Assembly: GCA_016710115.1 (NCBI GenBank)
Contig: JADJLN010000004.1
Span: 124,001 to 188,000 of the forward strand
Origin: Saprospiraceae bacterium
GTDB taxonomy: Bacteria > Bacteroidota > Bacteroidia > Chitinophagales > Saprospiraceae
DNA: 64,000 nucleotides
Direction of reading: 5' to 3'
Made by a program: the position numbers and the translations under genes. The first letter of the stretch is position 1. Every line of letters begins with the position of its first letter. This document shows, piece by piece, positions 22,001 to 31,926 of the stretch. The notes beneath the pieces are model-generated. The model searched no databases and was not told the DNA's origin. It saw nothing but the letters and a program-made list of their open reading frames with translations.

Positions 22001-25000
22001 CCGCGTACGTCTGCCATGGATCCAGGTTGAAGATGATTGCTCTACGAGCAACAACACCAACCTGTATGTGTGGACAACCGACAACAACGGCAACGTAATC
22101 ATCGTGAACACGATGGACAGCGACGGTTATTTCAACTTCGACCTTCCAGTCGGTTTTGATTACACCTTCACCTATACAGCGATCGACGATTGCGGCAACA
22201 AGGGCGAATGCACAGTTGACGTAGAAGTTGAAGACGAGCAGGGTCCAGTAGTGATCTGCGAAAGCTTCCATGTTGTTGCACTGACAGACAGTGTAACCAC
22301 TGTGTTTGCTGATGCATTTGACGATGGTTCATACGACGAGTGTACGATGATCACCTTCGATGCACGTCGTGGAACGATGAACTCAAGCGGAAGCTTTGTA
22401 CAGCACCCATGCAACCAGCCAGGTGACTTCCTGTATGCACCAGTAGTACGTTTCTACTGCTGCGATGCACAGAGCCCTGTACAGCTGTTTGTTGACCTGC
22501 GCGTCCGTGATGCGTTTGGTAATGCAAACAACTGCATGGTTGAAGTCGAAGTAGTCGACAAGATCCGTCCGGTCATCTGGTGCCCAGAGGACATCACAGT
22601 CCAGTGGGGTATGCCATACGAGCCAACGGAGAAGGATACCCTTCACGTGAGCACGAAGCCTGGCACACAAATCAGCGCGATCTGGCCGAAGACGTACCTG
22701 GTTCCAATTCAGATCGAAGGGATGCCTGTAGATGCAGACATCACCGACCTGGATATCAGCCTGGACATCACACACGAAGCACTGAACCAGTTGCAGGTAA
22801 CACTGTGGAACCCATACGGAACGAAAGCGACGGTGATTCCATTCAACAGCTGCAACGGCGGTTATCCACAGAATATCGATGCAACGTTCAACGACGAAGC
22901 ATATGATATCATCACGTTCAACTCGACGAACCAGAAGGTGCCAGCACCATACACCTGTACGGTGGCGCTGCCAAGCGTAGGAAGTTACAACCAGGCCAGA
23001 TGCGCTCAGCTGGTGACTACCTCAAGGCATTTGATGGCGATGCGATCAACAACCTGAACGACAAGGAGAAGTGCTTCAATGCACAGGAGTAACGGAGATC
23101 AATGCCGCTACGAACCGGATCACCAACTTCCAGGTTCAGCAGTTCATCGCCGCCAATGGCCTGACAACTGGCGACCGGATCTTCATGCAGTATGCCAGCG
23201 CAAGCGGTCAGCCATTGGGTGGCCTGAGCGTCGGTGAATACTACCTGTTTGAAGTGATCAATGCAAACACACTCGAGTTCCTGACGATGTTGGGAAGTGA
23301 TATCACCAGTGTACCAGCAGGTACGCATATGTTCTGCGCAGTAGGCACCTGGTTCCTGCAGGTGACAGACAACGCCCAGTTGGGTGGTGGTGTGATCAAC
23401 GACGTGACCTTGCACATTGAGTATGTGACCCCAACAGGTCTGAAGCCACACGTAACGGACAACACGGAAGCGTGTGGTCTGGATGTGACATGGCAGGATC
23501 TGGGTGATCCAGAGAAGTGTGGAGACAACACGTTCATCAACCGTCGTTGGAGGGTTGAAGACCAGTTTGGCAACAACACGAGCTGTATCCAGCGTGTATA
23601 CTTCAATGACGATACACCATTGGTTGTTCAGTTCCCATGTGACGTAACAGTCAACTGTGAGAACCTGGATGATCTGGATGCAACAGGCGACGTAATCCAT
23701 AACGGAGATTGCGAGCTTGTAGGAATCGAGCATGTAGACCACGTCCTGGTGACGACGGATGCATGTTACAAGATCCTGCGTCAGTGGATCGTGAAGGATT
23801 GGTGCAAGTATTCAGCTGATGGAAACGTGGATTATCCAATTTCCTCATTTGATGCGAACAATCCGACAACGATCAACTTCACAACAGCGATCAACGCTCT
23901 GGTTCAGCGCGGAAGTTGCAGCCATACGATGTGGGTGACACTGAAGTATGTCACGAGTGGTGGAGTAGAGATCGGTGGCCTGGTAGAAGGTGATGTATAC
24001 CCTTCTACTATCTGGGAGGAACGACGTTCCAGGTGTTCTACAACACGACCAAGCAGCAGAACGTGAATATCACGAGCCAGGGAACAGGACCACACATCTT
24101 CCGTTATGCCAACAGCAGCCTCGGCTTGCCACTGGCCTGTAACGTGATCGAGGAGTGGTATCCATTCACTGATTGGCATGCACTGTGCCCAAGCCCACAA
24201 GGCTGCCGCGCATGGGAAGATGATGGTGACGGTTACTACACGTTCACCCAGGAGATCAAAGTTGTTGACAACGAAGCCCCAACATGGGTTGATTGCAGCG
24301 ACCAGACCTACTGCAGCTACGAGGCTGATTGTGAGCCAACAGAGATCGAGTTGACCTGCCCTGCTGAAGACAACTGCACACCGGCTGACCAGCTGGCTTA
24401 CCAGTACTTCATCAATGCATTCAACGATGGAACAATTGATATCGTAGGAATTGGATTCGACGCTAGCGGATCATACCCGAATGGCACCCACAAGGTGACG
24501 TTCAAGGTGACCGACAAGTGTGGCAACTTCAACACCTGCACGAAGCTGTTCACGATCAACGATTGCAAGAAGCCTACACCGATCTGCCACGCAGTGAGCA
24601 TCGAACTGATGCCTTCTACAGGTATGGCGGAAGTATGGGCAACGAGCCTGGAAGTTGGCGACAGCTATGACAACTGCACCGAGTACAGCAACCTGCAAAT
24701 CCTGGTCGAGCGCCTGAGTGATGTAGGAGCTGGCCAGAATGCACCGGATGCCGATGCAGCTGGATCAGTAGTTGTGACTTGCGACGACTTGCCACCAGCA
24801 ACCATGAGCCCGATTGTCGAAGTGGCAGTATGGGTAGGTGACGAAGCTGGCAACTGGGATTACTGCGTAACCACGATCACCGTTCAGGATTGGATGGGTG
24901 CTTGCGGCGGAACAATGAATACTTCATTGAGCAGCTACATCTCGAACGAAGAGCTTGAGCCAGTTGAACTGGTCAATGTAGAATTGACAGGTACGAATGG

Positions 25001-26156
25001 TACAACGAGCATCGTTTCTCCAAGCAACGGTACGGTAACGTTCCCGATCTTCACAGCTGGTCAGTACACGGTTGCACCACAGAAGGATATCAATCCGCTG
25101 AACGGTGTGAGCACATATGACCTGTTGTTGATGCAGAAGCACCTGTTGGGTATCAAGTCACTGACCAGCCCTTATAAGCTGATCGCGGCAGACGTAAAAC
25201 AACAACTGCAATATCTCTATCTCCGACATCATTGAACTGCGGAAGTTGATCCCGGCCCAAATGGTGCTACGTTCAACAACAACACAAGCTGGCGCTTCGT
25301 GGATGGTGGTTACACCTTCCCGAATCCGAACAAGCCTTGCAACTTCGCAGAAACGAAGATGTTCAACCTGACGAACAACGATCCGAAGACAGCAAACTTT
25401 GTTGCTGTGAAGGTGGGTGACGTCAGTGGGGACCACACTCCAAACAGCCTGCTGGGTACTGAGACGCGTAACAGCGTAGGTACACTGATGTTCGGCATTG
25501 CCGATCAGAAGCTGGTAGCTGGACAGGAGTACACAGTAGCGGTGACAGCAGAGAACTTCACAGGCGTACAGGGTTACCAGTACACGATGGAGTTTGACGC
25601 GAACGTCGTTGAATTTGTCGATGTTACAGCAAACTGGGCCGACTTGAGCACATCGAACTTCGGTCGTGCGAAAGTAGCAGAAGGAACGCTGACAACAAGC
25701 TGGAACGGTGCTACACCGACGACGCTTGCTGACGGTGAAGTTCTGTACACGGTAACGTTCCGCGCAGTGGCTAATGGCCAACTGAGCCAAGCCCTGAAGG
25801 TGAACTCCCGCGTAACGGTGGCAGAAGCTTATGATGCAAACGAAGAACTTCTGGATGTACAGTTCCGCTTTGACGGTGGAGTTGTGATCGGAGGCGGCTT
25901 CGAACTGTATCAGAACGAGCCAAACCCATTCCGTGATGTAACAGTGATCGGATTCAATCTGCCAACAGCAAGCACAGCGACGCTGAAGGTGTACGATGTT
26001 ACCGGTAAGGTAATGAAGGTAGTAAGCGGCGACTTTGCCAAGGGTTACAACGCGATCACACTGACACGCGCTGAAATCGAAGGCACAGGTATGCTGTACT
26101 ATCAGTTGGATACCCCAACCGATAGCGCTACCAAGCGGATGATCACAGTCGAGTAA
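19056..26156 (+). CDS. Giant T9SS-secreted surface protein with HYR, dockerin-like and cohesin-like modules (frame interrupted)
   Basis: About 2,370 residues when read across the indels. Order: signal peptide (LSLVMVLLCTVGMVSAQ); a long N-terminal region; several HYR-like modules (LNCPSDIIINLDPG, ATDNCPF); more Cys-rich Ig-like modules; a dockerin-like double helix motif (NGVSTYDLLLMQKHLLG and SISDIIELRKLI, with AADV between); a cohesin-like beta module (AGQEYTVAVTAENFTGVQGY, DGEVLYTVTFRA); and a type A sorting domain (YQNEPNPFRDVTVIGFNLP to KRMITVE). Frame breaks lie near 21415, 21850, 22995, 23092, 24003, 25200 and 25255. Codon choice is strikingly narrow (CCA for Pro, CTG, AAC, GAC), unlike neighbouring lpxC. 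This suggests very high expression on the cell surface. Confidence 0.88.
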
Positions 26157-26220
26157 TCGATTGATAATGTTCTCGAAGCCAAAGCCGCAAGACTTTTAAG
26201 TTAAATCGGTTTTTGGGATG

Positions 26221-26252
26221 GCCTCTCTCCACTTGTTGGAGGGGGCTTTTTT
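26221..26252 (+). terminator. Terminator after the giant surface-protein gene
   Basis: GCCTCTCTCCA (26221-26231) pairs imperfectly with TTGGAGGGGGC (26236-26246) and is followed by six T. Confidence 0.75.
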
Positions 26253-26268
26253 ATGCCTGTCCAATTCA

Positions 26269-26297
26269 TTGAGCCTGCAGGAATTCGCGTACCTTTG
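26269..26297 (+). promoter_or_regulatory. Promoter of the lpxC/fabZ-lpxA operon
   Basis: TTG at 26269-26271, an 18-base spacer and TACCTTTG at 26290-26297. The lpxC/fabZ start codon lies 33 bases downstream. Confidence 0.65.
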
Positions 26298-26329
26298 GCC
26301 TTCCACCACGATGCCAACCCTTATTGGTT

Positions 26330-27732
26330 ATGAAACAACATACCATCGCCCGGGAAACCTCGATTTCCGGGATTGGTCTACATACCGGCCGACAAGTCAA
26401 TATGACATTCAAACCGGCACCCGAGAATCACGGTTTCAAGTTCGTTCGGACTGATCTGGAGGGACAACCGGTCATTCCAGCTGATGTGTCTCAAGTCATT
26501 TCGACGAATCGGGGGACCACATTATCCATTGGGGGCGATGCACGGGTATCTACAGTGGAGCATACACTGGCAGCGCTGGTCGGGTTGAATCTGGACAATG
26601 TTCTCATTGAGATTGATGGACCTGAAGCACCGATCATGGACGGTTCTTCGAAAATGATGACAGATGCTCTTTCTTCGGCAGGCTTTGTAGAACAGGATAG
26701 CGAACGGGATTATCTGGAAATTACAGAGACAATTTCGTTTAAGGATGATCTTACAGGTTCTGAACTGATCGCCCTGCCATCCTCGAAATTTGAATTGACA
26801 GCCTTAATTGATTTTCACTCTCCTGTCCTTGGGCAGCAGTTTGCCGCTCTGGAAGACATATCCGGTTTTAAGGATGATATCGGTCCGGCAAGAACATTTG
26901 TATTCGTACACGAATTGGAGCAATTGATCCATCAGGGGTTAATTAAGGGAGGAGATCTGGATAACGCGATTGTGATCGCCGACCGGGTGATGGGGGAAGT
27001 TGAGTTGGAGAGTCTGGCCAAACGGTTGGATAAACCATCGATTCGAGTGGATCGGGAGGGATTTCTCAATACAACTGATCTGCGATTCAAAAATGAACCG
27101 GCCCGTCACAAATTACTGGATGTCATCGGTGATCTGGCTCTTGTAGGCAAGCACATCAAGGGGAAAATCGTGGCGACTAAACCCGGGCATGCCTCCAATG
27201 TGGAGTTTGCCAAGCTGCTGAAAGGCTTTGGCATTGAACAACGCAAGCTCAAAGGTGTACCCAGATACGATGTGGATGCCAAACCGATTATGACTATTGC
27301 TGACATTGAGGCAAAACTGCCTCATCGTCATCCCTTCCTGCTTGTTGACAAGATTATCGAGATATCGGATTCTCATGTTGTTGGTGTAAAGAATGTGACG
27401 TTCACAGAAGAGTTTTTCCGGGGCCATTTCCCGGGCAATCCGGTTATGCCAGTGTACTTCAAATAGAAGCCATGGCACAGACAGGCGGCCTTTTGGCACT
27501 TCGAAACGTTCCTCATGGAGAACAATGGGATACGTTTTTTCTGAAAATTGATAATGCCCGGTTTAAACAGTTTGTCTCGCCGGGTGATACATTGGTGATC
27601 AAAATGGAGTTGATTTCACCCATTCGAAGAGGAATCGTTCACATGCAGGCTACGGCCTATGTTGGTAACAAGATCGTTTCTGAAGCGGAATTAACAGCAC
27701 AAATTGTAAAGCGGAGCAGCCATGGGTCATAA
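26330..27732 (+). CDS. lpxC/fabZ: Bifunctional UDP-3-O-acyl-GlcNAc deacetylase / 3-hydroxyacyl-ACP dehydratase (frame interrupted once)
   Basis: A fusion typical of Bacteroidota. The N-terminal LpxC part (about residues 1-310) performs the committed Zn-dependent step of lipid A synthesis. It shows [10 protein letters not shown], the [12 protein letters not shown]n-site motif and GPARTF, with [12 protein letters not shown] near its end. The C-terminal FabZ part ([12 protein letters not shown], then [13 protein letters not shown]) dehydrates 3-hydroxyacyl-ACP. A single base is missing near 27453: MPVYFK should read [12 protein letters not shown]. The start at 26330 ([11 protein letters not shown]) agrees with the promoter. 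It ends 7 bases before the lpxA start. Confidence 0.95.
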
Positions 27733-27739
27733 GTTTGAA

Positions 27740-28540
27740 ATGTCTGTCATTCATCCCGATACCAAGCTAGGAGACAATGTGACGATCAGTCCATTTGTCA
27801 CCATTGAAGAAGATGTAGAAATCGGGGAGGGAACCTGGATCGGCCCTCATGTCAGTATTATGGCAGGAACACGAATCGGCAGGAACTGCCGGATTTTTCC
27901 CGGTGCAATTATCGGAGCGGTACCTCAGGATTTGAAGTACAGGGGGGAATATGCAACTGTAGAGATAGGCGACAATGTCACTATTCGGGAGTATTGCACC
28001 CTGAACAAAGGCACGGAAGCCTCTGACAAGACAGTTATCGGCGACCGCAGCCTGCTCATGGCATATGTCCATGTTGCCCATGATTGCCATATTGGTAAAA
28101 ATGTCATTCTTGCGAACAACGTGAATCTTGCAGGACACATTGATGTCGGTGAATTTGCAGTACTGGGGGGCCTGACCGCTGTTCACCAGTTTGTTAAAAT
28201 AGGAGCCCATGCGATGGTGGGTGGCGGTTCTCTGGTGCGTAAAGATGTCCCTCCGTTTGTCAAGGCAGCACGCGAACCACTTTCCTTTGCCGGTGTCAAT
28301 TCTGTCGGGCTGCGACGTCGTGGTTTTACCAATGAACAAGTGCATACCATCCAGGACATTTACCGCATCCTCTTTGTCAAAGGGTATAACACAACCCAGG
28401 CGATTCCCATGATTGAATCCTCTATTGCTCCGTCTGCAGAACGAGATCTGATTCTGGATTTCATTCGAAATGCTGACCGCGGTATCATGCGCGGCTTTCG
28501 CCAGATCAACGGCGTAAAGGCACATGGTGATATCGCTTGA
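27740..28540 (+). CDS. lpxA: Acyl-ACP--UDP-N-acetylglucosamine O-acyltransferase
   Basis: First enzyme of lipid A synthesis, a cytoplasmic trimer. The 266-residue chain has hexapeptide repeats of the left-handed beta helix (KLGDNVTISPFVTIEEDVEIGEG style), the catalytic His in AYVHVAHDCHIG, and the C-terminal helical domain (RRRGFTNEQVHTIQDIYRIL). The start at 27740 (MSVIHPDTKLGD) is preferred over an ATG at 27722, which overlaps lpxC/fabZ. The frame is intact. Its position between lpxC/fabZ and an ABC ATPase gene is a layout I know from other Bacteroidota. Confidence 0.96.
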   Translation: MSVIHPDTKLGDNVTISPFVTIEEDVEIGEGTWIGPHVSIMAGTRIGRNCRIFPGAIIGAVPQDLKYRGEYATVEIGDNVTIREYCTLNKGTEASDKTVIGDRSLLMAYVHVAHDCHIGKNVILANNVNLAGHIDVGEFAVLGGLTAVHQFVKIGAHAMVGGGSLVRKDVPPFVKAAREPLSFAGVNSVGLRRRGFTNEQVHTIQDIYRILFVKGYNTTQAIPMIESSIAPSAERDLILDFIRNADRGIMRGFRQINGVKAHGDIA

Positions 28541-29143
28541 TCGAATTGGCAAACGATTCAGGAATCAGTGGATTTTTCGACATGTGACCCGGAACTTCGA
28601 TCCGGTGATTCCCCCGCCATCCCGGGTCCGAATGGAACGGGTAAATCAACCTTCCTTCAAATTATGGGTGGGTTATTACAACCAACGGAAGGGCAAATCC
28701 GAATCAGCGGAGATCAATCCAGTGAAATGGCTGGAGAGGATCTCATTCGTCAGGTTAGCCTGTCTGGACCCTATCTCGAATTGCCTGAGGAACTTTCCTT
28801 ACGCGAACTCCTGGGCCATCATTTTCGATTTCGGGCAATTCACCCCATGCTGACCCTGTCTGAACTTCCTTCGCTTTGGCAATTGGCTCAAGCGGCAGAC
28901 CGACCGATCAAGCAGTATTCGAGTGGAATGAAACAGCGTGTCAAACTGGGATTGGCCATCTGCTCCTCTTCCCCCATTCTGCTCCTGGACGAACCATTAA
29001 CCAATCTGGATGACCAGGGCCGGGACTGGTATTACGAGCTGATCAAAAATTATGGGCAAGGCCGAATCCAGGCAATTGCCAGTAATCGGACGGACGAAAC
29101 TGTCTTTTGCGGGCAATTCCTGAATGTTCAGGATTATGCGTGA
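28524..29143 (+). CDS. ABC transporter ATP-binding protein (frame interrupted once)
   Basis: A single-domain ATPase of about 207 residues. It has Walker A GPNGTGKST, the signature region YSSGMKQRVKLGLA, and Walker B ILLLDEPLTNLD. The start at 28524 (MVISLDRIGKRF) overlaps the end of lpxA by 17 bases, which indicates translational coupling. A base is missing near 28600 (NFD then SGDSPAIPGPNG). No permease gene is adjacent, so the partner and the substrate are unknown. CcmA-type ATPases are a plausible relative, but the sequence does not settle this. Confidence 0.85.
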
Positions 29144-29155
29144 AGTTTGTGGCTG

Positions 29156-29470
29156 CTACCCGTCAACAGAGTCGGCAAGGTCCTGCAGACCATTCCGGAT
29201 TTCCTGCAGTTTGTGAATCACCTGCTGTTGTTTGGTCAGTCGGGTACTCTGTTCCCGTAATGTGCGTTTTGCGCCTTCCAATGTAAACCCCTGCTCTTTG
29301 ACAAGGTTGTAGATGATCTGGAACTGTTCGATATTCTGGACAGTAAATCGTCTGTCTCCCTTGCTGTTCTTGTGTGGTTTGAGAAGATCAAATTCGGATT
29401 CCCAATACCGGATCAGTGATTTGGATACGCCAAACAACTCAGCGACTTCACCAATCGCATAGTACCTTTT
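29156..29470 (-). CDS. MerR-family transcriptional regulator
   Basis: A small DNA-binding protein. The winged-helix part reads KRYYAIGEVAELFGVSKSL, IRYWESEFDLLKP, NSKGDRRFT, followed by the typical YNLVKEQGFTLEGAKRTL and a C-terminal coiled coil. There is no effector domain. The conserved N terminus extends upstream of the first available in-frame start (TTG at 29437). The open frame continues to about 29547 without an ATG. The true start is therefore unclear, and an indel near 29500 is possible. I place the end at the conserved KRYYAIGEV. It is convergent with the ABC ATPase gene. Confidence 0.8.
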   Translation of the reverse strand, partial: KRYYAIGEVAELFGVSKSLIRYWESEFDLLKPHKNSKGDRRFTVQNIEQFQIIYNLVKEQGFTLEGAKRTLREQSTRLTKQQQVIHKLQEIRNGLQDLADSVDG

Positions 29471-29572
29471 GGTCAGGTTTGAAGGTCGATTTGCATGTTC
29501 GGTACCAAAAAAGAAATTTAAATCTACCTGTTTTTCACGATATTCCTATCATTGGATGCCAAATGCCATTGA

Positions 29573-30604
29573 TCAGGCAAACAGGAGAAAGCTGATAATG
29601 AAGAGCATGCTCAACAGGGCTAGAAAAATGAAGAAATATGCCAGGTGAAGAGCAAAGAACTTGAACGATGTTTTGAACCAGCCTTGACCATAGTACTTTT
29701 TTAATGCGAGAAAGACATAGAACAGGGCCACCAGCATCGATCCATTCGCCCAACTGGCATACATGAAATAATCCAGGATAACCCCGATTGAGACAATCAG
29801 ATAAGCAGCTACGTGATAATGGAGGGCAAATATGAGGTGTTCGATGTAATACCGTTTCTGGCGATAATAGAGAAGTGCGAGGATCAGCCCCACAAAGGGC
29901 AGGATGAGGAACATCATCCAGGATAATCTGGCAACCACAAATGAACCCAGCGCCTTGGGATTTCGATATGACTTGACAAATTGACTGCCGAGCAGTCTGA
30001 TCGTCCATGATTGGTCCTCGATCCGGTTGGTCAATGAATCGATGGATAGAACTTCAAGGTCGTACAGAGAAAAGGAGAGCAGGGGAGTTGTGCCAAGCAG
30101 ATTGAAGTTGACGGTATCATTCAACTGATTGAATTCAGCTTCGAGGACGGAATATTTTTGTTGGATAAACAGATTGTCCTCCTGACGATGCAGGGAGTTC
30201 GCATGCATACTGTCCTGGAATGCAAGGATCACATTCATTTGGTCTCGCAACCGGACCAGCTCCTTTCCCGTATTGCGGTCTTTATCAGAAATATTGAAAA
30301 ATGTCGCTTTGCCAAAATAGCTGAGCACAGCCAGATGGAGAATAACTGAAAAGAGATATAAGCGCGCCGGCGGAATGAAATTCTGCCGTTTCCCGTTAAA
30401 AAACTGGATGGTAAGCGATGCCGGTTTGCATAACTCACGTACCGATCGAAAGAACCGGTTGTCCCAGGCATAGATGTTGTTGAAAAGATCGGCGACAAGA
30501 AGTCGGGTCGAAATGAGGACAGGGGCGTTCTTCTGCCCGCATGAGCTGCAGAATTGATCTTCGGGTTGAACCGGGTTTTGGCAATTCAGGCATTTCGTGA
30601 CCAT
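29573..30604 (-). CDS. DUF3667-like membrane protein with zinc ribbon
   Basis: A 343-residue protein. The N-terminal zinc ribbon has two CxxC pairs (CLNCQNPV and CSSCGQ). It is followed by ELCKPASLTIQFFNGKRQNFIPPARLYLF, described here only in part, and the first hydrophobic helix. A soluble segment of about 120 residues comes next, then four or five C-terminal membrane helices (SWMMFLILPFVGLILALLYY, SIGVILDYFMYA, LVALFYVFLAL, FIFLALLSMLFIISFLLFA). This matches my memory of DUF3667, a Bacteroidota family of unknown role. The frame is intact. The gene lies between merR and the M23 peptidase gene, all on the minus strand. Confidence 0.7.
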   Translation of the reverse strand: MVTKCLNCQNPVQPEDQFCSSCGQKNAPVLISTRLLVADLFNNIYAWDNRFFRSVRELCKPASLTIQFFNGKRQNFIPPARLYLFSVILHLAVLSYFGKATFFNISDKDRNTGKELVRLRDQMNVILAFQDSMHANSLHRQEDNLFIQQKYSVLEAEFNQLNDTVNFNLLGTTPLLSFSLYDLEVLSIDSLTNRIEDQSWTIRLLGSQFVKSYRNPKALGSFVVARLSWMMFLILPFVGLILALLYYRQKRYYIEHLIFALHYHVAAYLIVSIGVILDYFMYASWANGSMLVALFYVFLALKKYYGQGWFKTSFKFFALHLAYFFIFLALLSMLFIISFLLFA

Positions 30605-30666
30605 CGGCAGAACGAATGTAAAACTCTCGGATGACTTCTGGGATCAGGAACAGGCCGATTGAAATA

Positions 30667-30695
30667 ACAAAGGCCCGATGTGTTCGGGCCTTTGT
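30667..30695 (-). terminator. Terminator after the M23 peptidase gene
   Basis: ACAAAGGCCCGA (30667-30678) pairs with TCGGGCCTTTGT (30684-30695), a 12-bp stem with a short loop. It lies between two minus-strand genes. Confidence 0.75.
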
Positions 30696-30713
30696 TTGAA
30701 TTGGCATGGCGGA

Positions 30714-31700
30714 TCAATAATCGAAAGACATGTTGGAGGAGGATGCCTGTTCGACCAGTTCCGAATATTCTTCAAGGCTTAACCCGTCGATCACGTAGTG
30801 AATCGGATTGACTTTGTCGCCCTTGTACATCACTTCATAGTGGAGATGAGGAGCTGTGCTTCTACCCGAACTGCCGATGGTACCGATATGCTGTCCACGC
30901 ACGACTTTCTGGCCAGGTCGAACATCGGTTTTTTGCAGATGGCCATAGAGCGTCCGATAGCCAAAACCATGGTCGACCAAAATGTGCAGACCATAACCAC
31001 TGTTATCTCGCGTGACTTCGACAACCTTGCCATCTCCGGTTACCTGAACAGCTGTGCCTTTTGGGGCACCGAAATCCAATCCCGTGTGCATCTTTCGCAC
31101 CTTGAGGATCGGATGGATACGCATGCCAAAGCCGGACAATGCGCGAAGACGGCCTTTGATCTTGTCTTCCCGGACCGGTTTGATGGCAGGCAGGCAGGAA
31201 TGCATTTCCTTCATGCGCTCCGCCATCCGCTGGATCGTATCCAGAGACAGGGATTGCAAGACGAGCTGCCGTTCCAACTGGTCGGCCTTGCTCAGTGTAT
31301 TGACCAGGAGTTCGCCGGATTCTTTGAATTTTGCCAGATCCCGGTATTGTTCATGACCGCCGATACCACCATTCCATACATTCTGGTCGATCGGGTCCAT
31401 CCCAAACATCATCCGATGGACCGAGGCATCACGGTCCTGGAGGTTGGTCAGTACTTTGGACATCATGTCAAGTTGACCATTTACGGATTCGTATTTGATC
31501 TTCATTTGTGCAATCTCACGTTGCAGCGCCTTCTCCTTTTGACTTGGAAAAAAGGTGTTTGTGATTGTCATGAATAATATACCTGTGACAATCACTGCCG
31601 ATGCGAGACCAAATACCCGCAGAAGCCTGTTTTTTATCGTCAATCGGACACGTTCATAAGAAAGCGTGTGCCGGTTGAATACAAATTTTTCCTTTCCCAT
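30714..31700 (-). CDS. M23 (LytM-type) peptidoglycan peptidase
   Basis: A 328-residue inner-membrane-anchored endopeptidase. The short N terminus (MGKEKFVFNRHTLSYERVRL) is followed by one membrane segment (VFGLASAVIVTGILFMTI) and a coiled coil (EKALQREIAQMKIKYESVNG). The LytM domain has the metal-binding HTGLDFGAPKG and the HLHYEV motif. The YGLHILVDHGFGYRTLYGHL strand is typical. All catalytic residues are present, so it is likely active in cell-wall hydrolysis or division. The start at 31700 is the ATG before the conserved N terminus. The frame is intact. Confidence 0.93.
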   Translation of the reverse strand: MGKEKFVFNRHTLSYERVRLTIKNRLLRVFGLASAVIVTGILFMTITNTFFPSQKEKALQREIAQMKIKYESVNGQLDMMSKVLTNLQDRDASVHRMMFGMDPIDQNVWNGGIGGHEQYRDLAKFKESGELLVNTLSKADQLERQLVLQSLSLDTIQRMAERMKEMHSCLPAIKPVREDKIKGRLRALSGFGMRIHPILKVRKMHTGLDFGAPKGTAVQVTGDGKVVEVTRDNSGYGLHILVDHGFGYRTLYGHLQKTDVRPGQKVVRGQHIGTIGSSGRSTAPHLHYEVMYKGDKVNPIHYVIDGLSLEEYSELVEQASSSNMSFDY

Positions 31701-31704
31701 AGAG

Positions 31705-31734
31705 TTGCTGTTGGTGCCAAAGCCCCTAACTTTG
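31705..31734 (+). promoter_or_regulatory. Promoter of alaS
   Basis: TTG at 31705-31707, exactly 19 bases, then TAACTTTG at 31727-31734. It reads toward alaS and leaves a leader of about 185 bases. It lies only a few bases outside the divergent M23 start codon. Confidence 0.7.
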
Positions 31735-31926
31735 CCGTCAGAAGCAATGGTGGTTTTCCCCAAGTGCTCCACGAAATTAATGAAAGAAGGGGGAATCTCC
31801 TAACAAAGGTCGCCCTTCGTCATCAAATACGCTGTTAACGAAATATTATTGTGACAGTTGAATTAATATCCAATATTTCAAAATAAATGGATATTATTGC
31901 CTTGTTATACCAAATATTGTACTGAT

